DNA of 19,491 nucleotides from CAVOJV01 sp963696325 (GTDB lineage: Bacteria; Pseudomonadota; Gammaproteobacteria; Competibacterales; Competibacteraceae). The number at the start of each line of letters is the position of its first letter. The first letter of the stretch is position 1. The notes under the pieces were generated by a model, which was not told the origin of the DNA, searched no databases, and saw only the letters and a program-made list of their open reading frames with translations. This document shows, one piece after another, positions 7,192-14,715 of the stretch. The DNA lies in the NCBI GenBank assembly GCA_963696325.1, contig CAVOJV010000026.1, positions 1-19,491 on the forward strand, read 5' to 3'. The translations under genes were made by a program, and so were the position numbers.

Positions 7192-7235
7192 GTCTAAATG
7201 AGAAAACTCTAAAAAGAAACTGTCTCCCTTCAGGG
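7192..7235 (-). pseudogene. IS630 transposase piece upstream of the ISKra4 insertion
   Basis: On the minus strand this stretch encodes KGDSFFLEFSHLD, which matches the family's GE-x-FFLE-x-x-x-LNAD segment. It joins in frame with the 5159-5485 part once ISKra4 and one copy of the 9-bp duplication (7192-7200) are removed. It is cut at about 7235 by the end of the IS50-like element. No IS630-like sequence is found on the other side of that element, so a deletion must have accompanied or followed that insertion. Confidence 0.8.
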
Positions 7236-8704
7236 GCTGTCCATTACACACATCTCTAAGCGGTTGATTGGGCATGGAGATCAGACGCCAATTGCATCCC
7301 CCAAGCGAGGTCGCGGGCGCGCTGCAAGCCGATCCAGAGCGCTTGGGGGCCGGGGGGACCGTCGCACTTGCGGCCCAAGTGGCCGCCCAGGCGAGCAATC
7401 CAGCCGAGCATCGCCGGCAGCGGCGGCGGGATCGCCGGCGGGGGCCGGCGGTGGATGGCGACGTAGACGGCCTGCCACTCGGCGGGGTCCAGCACGGCGT
7501 CGCAGGGCAACGCGGGGGTGACCCGTCCCAACACGGTCAGATACTGAATCCGCCAGGCGATGAGGAGGTACAAGGCCAGGGCCGGTTCCAGCCGCTCCAG
7601 GGTACTGAGTTGCAGGGCTTCGACCCGGCAGCCGGCGTTGAAAATTCGGAAAAAAACTTCAATGCTCCAGCGACTGCCGTACCATTGGAGCAGCTCGGCG
7701 GCTTGGGCGAGGGTGTCGGCCGAGCGGTTGGTGAGCAAGCGCCAGTCGAGCGGTTCAACCCCGACCGGCGGAGACTCTTCCCGCGCCCGCAGCGCGGTCA
7801 CCGTCACTGGTTCGCCGCCCTTCGGGTGCAGGGTGACCCGTTCGGCCCGCACGGTCAGCACCACCGGCCGGCTCGGCCGGTGCGGCCGGGCCGGCAGGGT
7901 GAACGTCACCTCGCCCAACACCGGGGCTTGGGCCAGTCGGTCCCAGAGCGTGTCGTCTTCGGCCAGTTTGCGATCCTGGGCCGCCCGGATCAACCAGTCG
8001 AGCCCCGGCTCCCGTTGCGCCCGGAGCATGAACTCGTGGATGTCGCCTTCTCGGTCGGCGACGTAGACCAGCCGGGTGTCGGGCAGGGTGTCGGCCAACT
8101 CGGCGCAGCGCTCGAAGCCTTCCAGCCAGCGCCTGCTCTCCTTGGCCTCGATCGGCCAGTGCCGTTTGTCCTCGCCGAAAGTCGCTCGGTCGCGGGTCCA
8201 GAACCAGGCGTCCAACACCCCCAGCGGCACGCCGTCTGGCGTCACCGCCAAGGTGGGATGCACGTACAACCCCTGCTGCCGCAAGTAGCTCAACGGCCCC
8301 AGTCCGGCAATGCCCGGCTGGGCGGTATAGTTCAACTCCGTGCTGTCTTGCACGCATAAGACGATCGGATGGTGGCGCATTCGCGCGACGCTACAGTCCC
8401 AGTGCGGCGCCAGCACCGACTCCCAAGCGACGTTCTCGTGCGCCAGCAACCGATAGGCCGCCTGGGTCTCCGCCCAGCCCCCGCAGGCCACCGGAATGCT
8501 GGCGCCGGGCTGCGCCCCCAGTCGTTCCGCCACCTGCACCAGCCGCCGGTTCAACCGGGCATCGCCCAGGTTGGCACCGCCCAATTCCGCCGCCGCCCAA
8601 CTTACCGCTGCCGTGTCCGTCATCACTTCCGCCTCACGCACCTTGACCTACCCCTTCAGATGGGGGCGGTGGCTCCTGGGATCAAGATGTGTGTAATGGA
8701 CAGC
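7236..8704 (-). mobile_element. IS4-family (IS50/Tn5-like) insertion sequence, about 1.47 kb
   Basis: Perfect 20-bp inverted repeats bound it: GCTGTCCATTACACACATCT at 7236-7255 and its reverse complement at 8685-8704. They enclose one transposase gene on the minus strand. A full-length target duplication is not visible. Only CTTCAG is shared by the two flanks (7228-7233 and 8706-8711). The left flank is IS630 and the right flank is an IS21 remnant, so the element may mark a rearrangement joint. Confidence 0.88.
7256..8641 (-). CDS. IS4-family Tn5-like transposase
   Basis: This is a cut-and-paste DDE transposase related to that of Tn5/IS50, up to 461 residues. The N-terminal DNA-binding part has the Tn5-like ELGGANLGDARLNRRLVQVA. 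Catalytic residues by analogy with Tn5 (D97, D188, E326) are D99 in LCVQDSTELNY, D196 in YVADREGDIHEF and E328 in WYGSRWSIEVFF. The last also gives the Y-R-E signature (Y321, R324, E328). The lysine that usually completes Y-R-E-K is N335 here. The longest frame starts at GTG 8641. The ATG at 8623 (residue 7), preceded by GAGGCGGAAGTG, is the more likely start. No internal stop is visible and both terminal repeats are present. Confidence 0.92.
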   Translation of the reverse strand: MREAEVMTDTAAVSWAAAELGGANLGDARLNRRLVQVAERLGAQPGASIPVACGGWAETQAAYRLLAHENVAWESVLAPHWDCSVARMRHHPIVLCVQDSTELNYTAQPGIAGLGPLSYLRQQGLYVHPTLAVTPDGVPLGVLDAWFWTRDRATFGEDKRHWPIEAKESRRWLEGFERCAELADTLPDTRLVYVADREGDIHEFMLRAQREPGLDWLIRAAQDRKLAEDDTLWDRLAQAPVLGEVTFTLPARPHRPSRPVVLTVRAERVTLHPKGGEPVTVTALRAREESPPVGVEPLDWRLLTNRSADTLAQAAELLQWYGSRWSIEVFFRIFNAGCRVEALQLSTLERLEPALALYLLIAWRIQYLTVLGRVTPALPCDAVLDPAEWQAVYVAIHRRPPPAIPPPLPAMLGWIARLGGHLGRKCDGPPGPQALWIGLQRARDLAWGMQLASDLHAQSTA

Positions 8705-8904
8705 GCTTCAGCGGGGGTACCTCGGTAGGTGGTTTCACAAACACCCCCAACAGTACCGGATTGCTGATCAGTTCGAGCGTCCTTCCGGATCGGCTTCTTG
8801 CCCACCGCACCCTTGTCGACTTACCTTCCTGGCGCCATTACGGTGATAATCGACTGGCTTCATTAGGTGATAATCGATTGGCTCCATAGCGGTGATAATT
8901 GACA
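8705..8904 (+). mobile_element. right-end remnant of a third IS21-family element
   Basis: Three direct copies of GGTGATAAT (8842-8850, 8866-8874, 8891-8899) spaced 24-25 bases apart, each in a TGGC...CAT context, end in ATTGACA at 8904. This is the layout of an IS21 right end, as at 2290-2339, but with a different sequence. The DNA between 8705 and 8835 has no protein that I recognise. The rest of the element, including istA and istB, is absent and was lost at the IS50-like element. The remnant abuts a truncated IS4 transposase, so it had inserted there. Confidence 0.65.
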
Positions 8905-9036
8905 CCGGGCAAAGCGCTGGCGGTGTTCGAGCCGGCCCTGGCCCTGATCGTCGAGTTGGCGCCCAGCCCGGATGCCTAGACCCAGGAGTGCGCGTTGCTG
9001 CCGGCGGGGCTGGCGCGGGTCCAGGCGGGGGAATGG
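8905..9036 (+). pseudogene. IS4-family transposase, internal 5' part
   Basis: The plus strand reads PGKALAVFEPALALIVELAP, then a TAG at 8977-8979, then TQECALLPAGLARVQAGEW. This is the region before the catalytic DRNF motif in a group of IS4-type transposases. The 5' end was removed by the IS21 remnant ending at 8904. The 3' side is interrupted at 9036 by the intact IS21, and the protein continues in frame at 11592 (WIANCNFCTRG). This is part one of the pseudogene completed at 11592-12358. Confidence 0.75.
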
Positions 9037-9162
9037 TTGAGTTTGCTAACTTGATTTGGCCCCACTTGAAGGGATTTTGATATCGAGAGTTGGCCCCACC
9101 CCCATCCCCCTTTGCCGTAGTCTGTGGCGCTCGATGTCACAGTAACAGCGAGGGTATGAGAG

Positions 9163-10731
9163 GTGACCAAAGTGGAGCTATTTGAGCTGATCAGACGCGA
9201 CTATTACGTCGGGGGCCACGGCATCCGACACCTTGCTCGGCTGCGGCAAGTGCATCGGCGGACGGTGCGGCAAGCGCTGGCAGCGGCACTCCCTCCGCGG
9301 CGGAAGGCGCCGGTGCGAGAACCCTGGGTGTTAACGCGGGCCTTGCGGCAGGTCATTGATGGCTGGCTGGCCGCGGATCGGGAGGCGCCGCCCAAGCAGC
9401 GGCATACCGGGACCCGGGTTTATCAGCGGTTAGTCCGGGAGCACGGCTACCCGGGAGCGGCAGTGACCGTGCGGATGTACGTGAGCCAGCAACGACGCGG
9501 GTTGGGTCCGCCGGCAGAAGCCTTTGTACCGCAAAGCTATGGGCCGGGTGAGGAGGCGCAGGTGGATTGGTATGAGGCGGCGGTGGATTTCCCCGAGGGG
9601 CGGCGAACCGTGCAGTTTTTTGTCATGCGCGCCTGCTTCAGTGGCCGGGAGTTTCATCGGGCCTGTTGGTGCCAGACCCAGCAAGCCTTCCTGGAAGCGC
9701 ACGTCGCGGCCTTCGCAGACTTTGGCGGGGTTTTTGCCCGGCTCCGGTATGACAACCTGGGGTTGGCGGTGAAAAAGGTGCTGCGCGGGCGGCGCCGGGA
9801 GGAGACAGACCGGTTCATCGCCCTGCGTTCCCATTACTTGTTTGCGGCCGACTTCTGCCAACCGGGCTTGGCCGGCGCCCATGAAAAAGGCGGGGTGGAG
9901 GGGACGGTGGGCCGGTTCCGGCGGAATCACCTGGTCCCGGTCCCGGTCATGGCGGACTTGGCGGCGTTAAATAGCTATCTCCACCGGGCCTGCGAAGCCG
10001 ACGGGGGGAGGCAGATCACGGGCCGGGACCGTTCGGTCGCGATGGACTGGACGCAAGCGCAAGGGGTGTTGCGGCCATTACCGGCGACGCCGTTTGCCAC
10101 GGCGGAGGTGCTGACCTGTCGGGTGGACAGCAGTAGCCGCGTCCGCGTCCGCACCAACCACTACTCGGTGCCGGTGGCGTTGGTAGGCCAGCCGGTGGAG
10201 GTACAGCTGCATGCCCAGCACTGGGAGGTGCTACACAAGGGGCGGAGCGTGGCCACCCATGAACGACTGCCAGGCCGGTTTGGGGAGCACTGGGTGCTGG
10301 ATCACTACTGGGAGCGGTTGCAGGTCAAGCCGGGTGCCCTGGCGAACGCCCGCGCCCTGCGCCAAGCCCGCGAGACCGGTCAGTGGCCCCCCGTGTATGA
10401 CCGCTTGTTCGGGGTGTTGAAACAGCGCTATGGGGACACCGAGGGGACTCGGCAGCTGCTCCAGGTGCTTCTGCTGCATCGCGACAACGACTCGGCGGCA
10501 GTGCCTCAGGCCGTCACGCAGGCGGTAGCCCTGGGTTGCTGCGACGCCGGGGCGATTGCGGTCCTGGTGCGTCAGCAGGGAGCCTGTCCCGCCCCGCCAG
10601 CGGTGGTTGGGGAATTGGGAGCCCTCGCCCGCTACGGTCAGACCCGTCCGGAGAGTCTGCACCTCTATGATGGCCTGCGGCCGAGTCAAGCGGTGGAGGT
10701 GACCCATGGCGGCCCCAGCGCTAGGGCTTAA
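9163..10731 (+). CDS. istA: IstA transposase of the IS21 family
   Basis: IstA is the DDE integrase-type transposase that cuts and joins IS21 ends. This copy has 522 residues, the usual size. An N-terminal helix-turn-helix (residues 16-40, GGHGIRHLARLRQVHRRTVR) precedes the rve integrase core. The core has D135 in GEEAQVDWYEA, D197 in FARLRYDNLGLAVKKV and E246 in EKGGVEGTVGRFRRN. The C-terminal beta-barrel part includes DSSSRVRVRTNHYSVP. The start is GTG 9163, with GAGGG/GAGAG just upstream. The ATG in the next gene lies before the istA stop, giving a 26-base overlap with istB. This is the standard translationally coupled arrangement. No frameshift or stop is seen. Confidence 0.95.
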   Translation: MTKVELFELIRRDYYVGGHGIRHLARLRQVHRRTVRQALAAALPPRRKAPVREPWVLTRALRQVIDGWLAADREAPPKQRHTGTRVYQRLVREHGYPGAAVTVRMYVSQQRRGLGPPAEAFVPQSYGPGEEAQVDWYEAAVDFPEGRRTVQFFVMRACFSGREFHRACWCQTQQAFLEAHVAAFADFGGVFARLRYDNLGLAVKKVLRGRRREETDRFIALRSHYLFAADFCQPGLAGAHEKGGVEGTVGRFRRNHLVPVPVMADLAALNSYLHRACEADGGRQITGRDRSVAMDWTQAQGVLRPLPATPFATAEVLTCRVDSSSRVRVRTNHYSVPVALVGQPVEVQLHAQHWEVLHKGRSVATHERLPGRFGEHWVLDHYWERLQVKPGALANARALRQARETGQWPPVYDRLFGVLKQRYGDTEGTRQLLQVLLLHRDNDSAAVPQAVTQAVALGCCDAGAIAVLVRQQGACPAPPAVVGELGALARYGQTRPESLHLYDGLRPSQAVEVTHGGPSARA

Positions 10732-11476
10732 AGCCCTGTGTCAGACCCTCAAGCTGCCCACGGTAGCCCGCGAGGCGGAACGCTTAGCGGAAGCCGCCCA
10801 CCGGCAAGGGCAGGGACCGCTGCCCTACCTCCAGCAGGTACTGGAACTGGAAGTCGCCGAGCGGGCAGCCCATCGAGCGGCCCGGCGACTCAAGGAAGCC
10901 GGGTTCCCGTTGCCCAAGACCCTGGCCAGCTTCGACTTCCGGCGTGCCCCGGCGCTCCCGGAAGTGCAGATCCGGCAGTTGGCCGAGGGCGACTACATCG
11001 ACCGGGCTGAAACCGTGATCCTGATGGGGGAACCGGGTACGGGCAAGACACACTTGGCGACCGCCCTGGGGGTAGCGGCGGCCAACCAGGGGCGGGCGGT
11101 ACGCTTTGCCAGTGCCGGGCGACTGGTCAATGAACTGGTTGAAGCCAAGGATGCCCGCGAGTTAGGGCGGCTCGTGGGCCGCTACAGTCGGCTGGATTTA
11201 CTCGTCCTCGATGAACTGGGTTACCTGCCGCTCAGCAAGGCCGATGCCGAACTGCTGTTTCAGGTGCTCAGCGAGCGCCATGAACGGCGGGCCTTGGTGT
11301 TGACCACTAATCTGCCCTTCGGGGAGTGGACCGCGGTCTTCCCGGATCCCCGCCTCTGTCGGGCCGTGATTGATCGACTCACCCACCGGGCGCACCTCAT
11401 CGAAACCGGCATGCAGTCCATCCGCCTTCAGGAGGCCCTGCGTCGCCATCCGTCAACCGCACCACCGGAGGGCTAA
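10706..11476 (+). CDS. istB: IstB helper ATPase of the IS21 family
   Basis: IstB is the AAA+ ATPase that oligomerises on target DNA and recruits IstA. The 256-residue protein has an N-terminal helical region with LPYLQQVLELEVAER. Then come Walker A GEPGTGKTHLATAL (about 108-121), Walker B LDLLVLDELGYLPLS (about 168-182), the sensor segment LVLTTNLPFGEWTAVF and the arginine-containing DRLTHRAHLIE near the end. Its ATG overlaps the istA coding end by 26 bases, so translation is coupled. The gene ends with TAA at 11474-11476, about 110 bases before the right end of the IS. It is intact, unlike the istB remnant at 1-299, which belongs to a different IS21 subgroup (DFGLKPL type). Confidence 0.95.
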   Translation: MAAPALGLKALCQTLKLPTVAREAERLAEAAHRQGQGPLPYLQQVLELEVAERAAHRAARRLKEAGFPLPKTLASFDFRRAPALPEVQIRQLAEGDYIDRAETVILMGEPGTGKTHLATALGVAAANQGRAVRFASAGRLVNELVEAKDARELGRLVGRYSRLDLLVLDELGYLPLSKADAELLFQVLSERHERRALVLTTNLPFGEWTAVFPDPRLCRAVIDRLTHRAHLIETGMQSIRLQEALRRHPSTAPPEG

Positions 11477-11591
11477 AAGACTACCACCACAACCGGCTCT
11501 CTCTGGGGAGAGAGCCTCCATGAACAGCAACGTGGTGGGGCCAAATCAGATTATCAAAGTGGGGCCAATGCAAGTTGACAAACTCAAATGG

Positions 11592-12358
11592 TGGATCGCG
11601 AACTGCAACTTCTGCACCCGAGGGTTGTTGTGGGACTTGCAGCAGCGCGGAGCGGGGGGCTGGTGCGCGAGCACGCGCAAATTCCGTTTACGCCGGTGGC
11701 GGCGCTGCGGGTGGTCGGGGAGATCGAGGGCGGGCGGGGGTCCGAACAGCGGGTGTTGATCGACGCCCCGGCCGGGTCGGGGACCCTGGAAGTGCGACGG
11801 ATTCGCCTGGAACTGCACCAGCCGACCCGCGACGGCGACGATACCCTCTATCTGCTGACCACGCTACCGGCCGCGGCGGTCGATGCCTGCACCTTGGCGC
11901 GCCGCTACCGCGAGCGCTGGACCCTGGAGAAAGCCTTTGTGCATTTGACCGTGCAACTACGCTGCGAGCTCAACACCTTGGCCTATCCCCCGGCGGCCCT
12001 GTTCGGGTTGGCGATGGCGGTGGTGGCCTACAACGGCCTGGCGGTGGTCAAGGCCACCCTGCGCCAAGTCCACGGGGCCGCGGCCATCGACGCCGGGGTT
12101 TCGGGTTATTACCTCGTCCACGACATGGCCCGGGTGACCGAGAGCCTGGAGACGCTGGTCGAGCCCCGGGACTGGGCGGTGTTTCAGACCCTCCCCTTGG
12201 CGACGATGGCGGCCTGGCTGATCGCCGCGGCCGAGCGGGTCCAGTTGCGCAAGTATCGCAAGCATCCACGCGGACCCACGAAGCCCGCCGTAAAACGGAC
12301 CCACGATCCTCGCAGACCTCATGGGTCCGTCGCCCGCCTGTTGGCGCAACGTCAGTAA
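11592..12358 (+). pseudogene. IS4-family transposase, C-terminal part, frameshifted
   Basis: This continues the protein at 8905-9036: WWIANCNFCTRGLLWDLQQR, then a frameshift in the G-rich run near 11655-11665. After it the frame reads LVREHAQIPFTPVAALRVVG and on to LARRYRERWTLEKAFVHLT (third catalytic acidic residue, Y-R-E type) and YNGLAVVKATLRQVHG, ending at the TAA at 12356-12358. The second catalytic motif is usually ADRNFCTRG in this group, but here it reads ANCNFCTRG, so the aspartate is asparagine. The TAG at 8977, the frameshift, the lost aspartate and the missing N-terminus all show a dead gene. The frame starting ATG at 11588 is an accident of the insertion site. Confidence 0.82.
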
Positions 12359-12419
12359 ACCAAGGAAGCCGCAACCCCTTGAAAGCTCTGGACCACATTC
12401 AAAGCCCTGGAGTATGAAC

Positions 12420-12719
12420 TTATTGGGTCACGGACTCAGCACTCCTGTTGAAGCGCGAACCGATGCCTAAAAATCCGACGAAGTCGCCTGTCTGGAACGG
12501 ACGACGTAGTCGGAAGGCGTGGATTCCAAAAAGTTCTTTCTTTGAGATGGCTCGCAGATGCCGAAGGAAAACCGGCGCCATCAAGCAGATTGAGTCAAGA
12601 ACCATGTGGATGAGCGCGCATGGAACGTTGCCTATCTTTAAGACGTCATGACGCCAAGCAACCATGCCGTCAATTTGAGTGGACGAGTACCGCCGATATA
12701 TCAAGACCATAGAGCCCAT
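12420..12719 (-). CDS. hypothetical protein downstream of exosortase E
   Basis: A 99-residue frame starts at ATG 12719, overlapping the end of the exosortase gene by 19 bases, and ends with TAA at 12420-12422. It has one moderately hydrophobic stretch (PCALIHMVLDSICLMAPVFL, residues 33-52) and a basic tail. I do not recognise a family. The overlap could reflect translational coupling with the exosortase. Against it, no clear ribosome-binding site is seen, the plus strand has a shorter competing frame, and the IS4 remnant ends nearby, so the frame may be the stump of a truncated gene or chance. Confidence 0.35.
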   Translation of the reverse strand: MGSMVLIYRRYSSTQIDGMVAWRHDVLKIGNVPCALIHMVLDSICLMAPVFLRHLRAISKKELFGIHAFRLRRPFQTGDFVGFLGIGSRFNRSAESVTQ

Positions 12720-14437
12720 CGACCCTGCACGAGCACACAGATGGCAATAAGCGCGTTGGTGGTTATATGCGCCAGAACGGCATCACCAAGCTGGCCGCGG
12801 CGGTAGACAGCCAAGGCATAGGCCATGCCCGCCAGAGTTCCCGCTAGCCAACGCCCATGGAGCAGCCCGAAGAGGACGGATGACATAATGAAGGAGAGCC
12901 ACGTGAACTGCCCGAGCCGAACGTTCTCGAAATCTTGCGCAATAAACTTGCGCAGGAGATAGCCGCGGAAGGCCAATTCCTCAACCAAGGGCACGACGAT
13001 GACCGAGCCGAGCACACGAAAGGTCAACCAGAGCGTTGCCGACCAGGCAGACAGCTCCGCCAGACCACGCGCCAATTCCGTCTTGCTGCTATCAACGTTC
13101 GGCTCAAGCGTCAGCCACAACATAAATGCCGCAACCCCAATCCCCGCCGCCTGCCAGGACCAGCTCCAACCCAGTGCGCCGTATGCCCTGCGGTAATACC
13201 AGAGTGCCGCGACCCCAGCCACCACCCGTAGCGGGTACAGGGCCTCGAAGCCAGCGGAGAAGGCCAGCGTAACCATCGAGGTGGCCATCAAGACCATTAA
13301 GGGAACGAGCAGGGCGACAGCGAGAGGGTTGCTCTTTCTAACGATTGGAGGGCCTGGGTTGGTCACAGTAAGAAACCGCATCCGGTGCGACAGAGCAATC
13401 GCGCCGAATGCGATTAGGGTAAAGGCTATCCAGCCGGCATGCGCGTGAAAGCCTCGCAGTGCTACTTCAGGGGAAAAGGACGTCCCAATTGCAATCAGCG
13501 TGGCGATACGCGCGGCGTTGGCCGACCATATAGCCATTATGCCAATAGGAAACAGCCAGAGGGCCTGTGGAAAGCGCAGTTCCTTGCGAAACAGCCAAAG
13601 GTAGAGGGCGAGAAACAGAGTGATGAGGGAAACGCCTTCAACGCCAGAACAGGCGTAAGTGATTTCAACAGGGAAAGAGGCGGTACCCACCAAGGACGTC
13701 TCAGGCTGATAGACGAGGTCGGAATAGACCCAGCCGAGCAGCGCATAGACGAGCCGCAGAGTCAGGTCGGACAGGGCGTTCCAAAGTTCTTTTTGAGCGA
13801 GAGGAGCTTCTTGTCGAATGAGCATCCCAACGAGCATCCAAACGCCTATTCCCAGCAGAACTCCCATGAGCAATGCCGTGTGCTCTTGGCGAACCAGCCG
13901 CAACCAAAAACGGCCTGGAGCGAGGGCGAACAGCCATAACAGGAAGGTTGCGCTTGCCAGTGCGAACCAACCTGCAAGCCAGGCTGCCGAGAGACGGGCA
14001 GGGTCGGTGGGTTTTCCAAAGACGAGCGAGGTGATAAAAACGAATGCGGCGAGAGCGAGGCTGTGGCAGGCCAGCCAAACCAACCAGCGATATCCGCTCG
14101 ACTGTACCCGCAGATCGCTGAGAATGGCCTGAAACCGCGGACTGAGGGCAAGGAGAGAAGTACTGGTAGACCAGACACCTATTTGCCAGATCTCTTTCGA
14201 ATTCGCGAACAGCCACGCCGGCCAACTGGCATTATTCTCAACTATGGGCACTTCAAACCAGGCGGTCATCCCCGCGAGTTCGATTGCCAGAATTGTCAGC
14301 AGGAATAGCCAGCGGCTTAGTACGCGAGAGAAATTGGGAGCGATACCCGGAGGGTTTGCGGTGACAGCAACTACTGACGGCTTCACTTTAATTTTTGCCA
14401 AAAAAGACGCCGGGCCAAGCTGGCCCGGCATTAACAT
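12701..14437 (-). CDS. xrtE: exosortase E fused to a CPBP-family protease (VPEID-CTERM system)
   Basis: This is a membrane transpeptidase/protease that recognises and processes proteins with a C-terminal VPEID-CTERM tripartite signal. The 578 residues form two parts. The exosortase domain has catalytic-type Cys263 in TYACSGVEG, Arg310 in SANAARI and His333 in FHAHAGW. It is followed by a CPBP (Abi) metalloprotease-like domain with EE486-487 and R491 in LVEELAFRGYLL, H527 in FGLLHGRW and H557/N561 in AHITTNA. Many transmembrane helices lie between. The start ATG 14437 has AGGAAG five bases upstream, overlapping the stop of the substrate gene. A terminator-like hairpin falls in the first codons, so a later start such as GTG 14386 cannot be excluded. 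All key residues are present. The cognate substrate lies directly upstream. Confidence 0.9.
   Translation of the reverse strand: MLMPGQLGPASFLAKIKVKPSVVAVTANPPGIAPNFSRVLSRWLFLLTILAIELAGMTAWFEVPIVENNASWPAWLFANSKEIWQIGVWSTSTSLLALSPRFQAILSDLRVQSSGYRWLVWLACHSLALAAFVFITSLVFGKPTDPARLSAAWLAGWFALASATFLLWLFALAPGRFWLRLVRQEHTALLMGVLLGIGVWMLVGMLIRQEAPLAQKELWNALSDLTLRLVYALLGWVYSDLVYQPETSLVGTASFPVEITYACSGVEGVSLITLFLALYLWLFRKELRFPQALWLFPIGIMAIWSANAARIATLIAIGTSFSPEVALRGFHAHAGWIAFTLIAFGAIALSHRMRFLTVTNPGPPIVRKSNPLAVALLVPLMVLMATSMVTLAFSAGFEALYPLRVVAGVAALWYYRRAYGALGWSWSWQAAGIGVAAFMLWLTLEPNVDSSKTELARGLAELSAWSATLWLTFRVLGSVIVVPLVEELAFRGYLLRKFIAQDFENVRLGQFTWLSFIMSSVLFGLLHGRWLAGTLAGMAYALAVYRRGQLGDAVLAHITTNALIAICVLVQGRWALWS
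14400..14429 (-). terminator. rho-independent terminator or attenuator between substrate and exosortase
   Basis: On the minus strand a perfect 8-bp stem GCCGGGCC/GGCCCGGC with the 5-base loop AGCTT (14409-14429) is followed after GTC by six T residues (14400-14405). It sits 17 bases after the stop of the VPEID-CTERM gene and inside the first codons of exosortase E. It should end most transcripts after the small substrate gene and let a fraction read on into the sortase gene. Confidence 0.85.
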
Positions 14438-14715
14438 TAAGCTTCCTAGGAAGAACGGCGACGTTTTTCTGCTGCTAATAGCAAACCACCCACCAGCAAA
14501 GCTATCGCACCGCCTCCTGCGCCCACATCGATTTCGGGAGCCTTAACGCATCTACCCCCGCTCGCGGTAGCGCCTGTGCTGTTTGTTGGACAACCCGCCC
14601 AGGAAGGACTCATGGCTAATACCATAAGCGCAGTACCAGCTATTAGGCCGTGTTCACAAAATCATGCTTCGTGTGTGAGACTGCTGGCTATCATCCACAG
14701 CCAGAGGGGTCGAGC

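Larger units (their letters stand above)
9037..11587 (+). mobile_element. intact IS21-family insertion sequence, 2551 bp
   Basis: The left end TTGAGTTTGCTAACTTG and the right end read inward TTGAGTTTGTCAACTTG form the terminal inverted repeats. Each side has two copies of the subterminal binding-type repeat TTGGCCCCAC (left 9056-9065 and 9090-9099; right, reversed, 11535-11544 and 11559-11568). The flanking ATGG at 9033-9036 and 11588-11591 is a 4-bp duplication. Excision rejoins the surrounding IS4 transposase in frame (GEW-WIANCNF). It carries complete istA and istB genes and so is probably still active. Confidence 0.92.

Noticed and set aside
7268..8359. A 363-codon plus-strand frame and a 200-codon minus frame inside the IS50-like element
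   Set aside because: They are shadows of the Tn5-like transposase, which has all three catalytic motifs in the other frame.
11575..12417. A 280-codon frame overlapping the IS4 pseudogene
   Set aside because: It is a Gly/Arg/Pro-rich out-of-frame reading of the transposase. The real motif YRERWTLEKAF is in the other frame.
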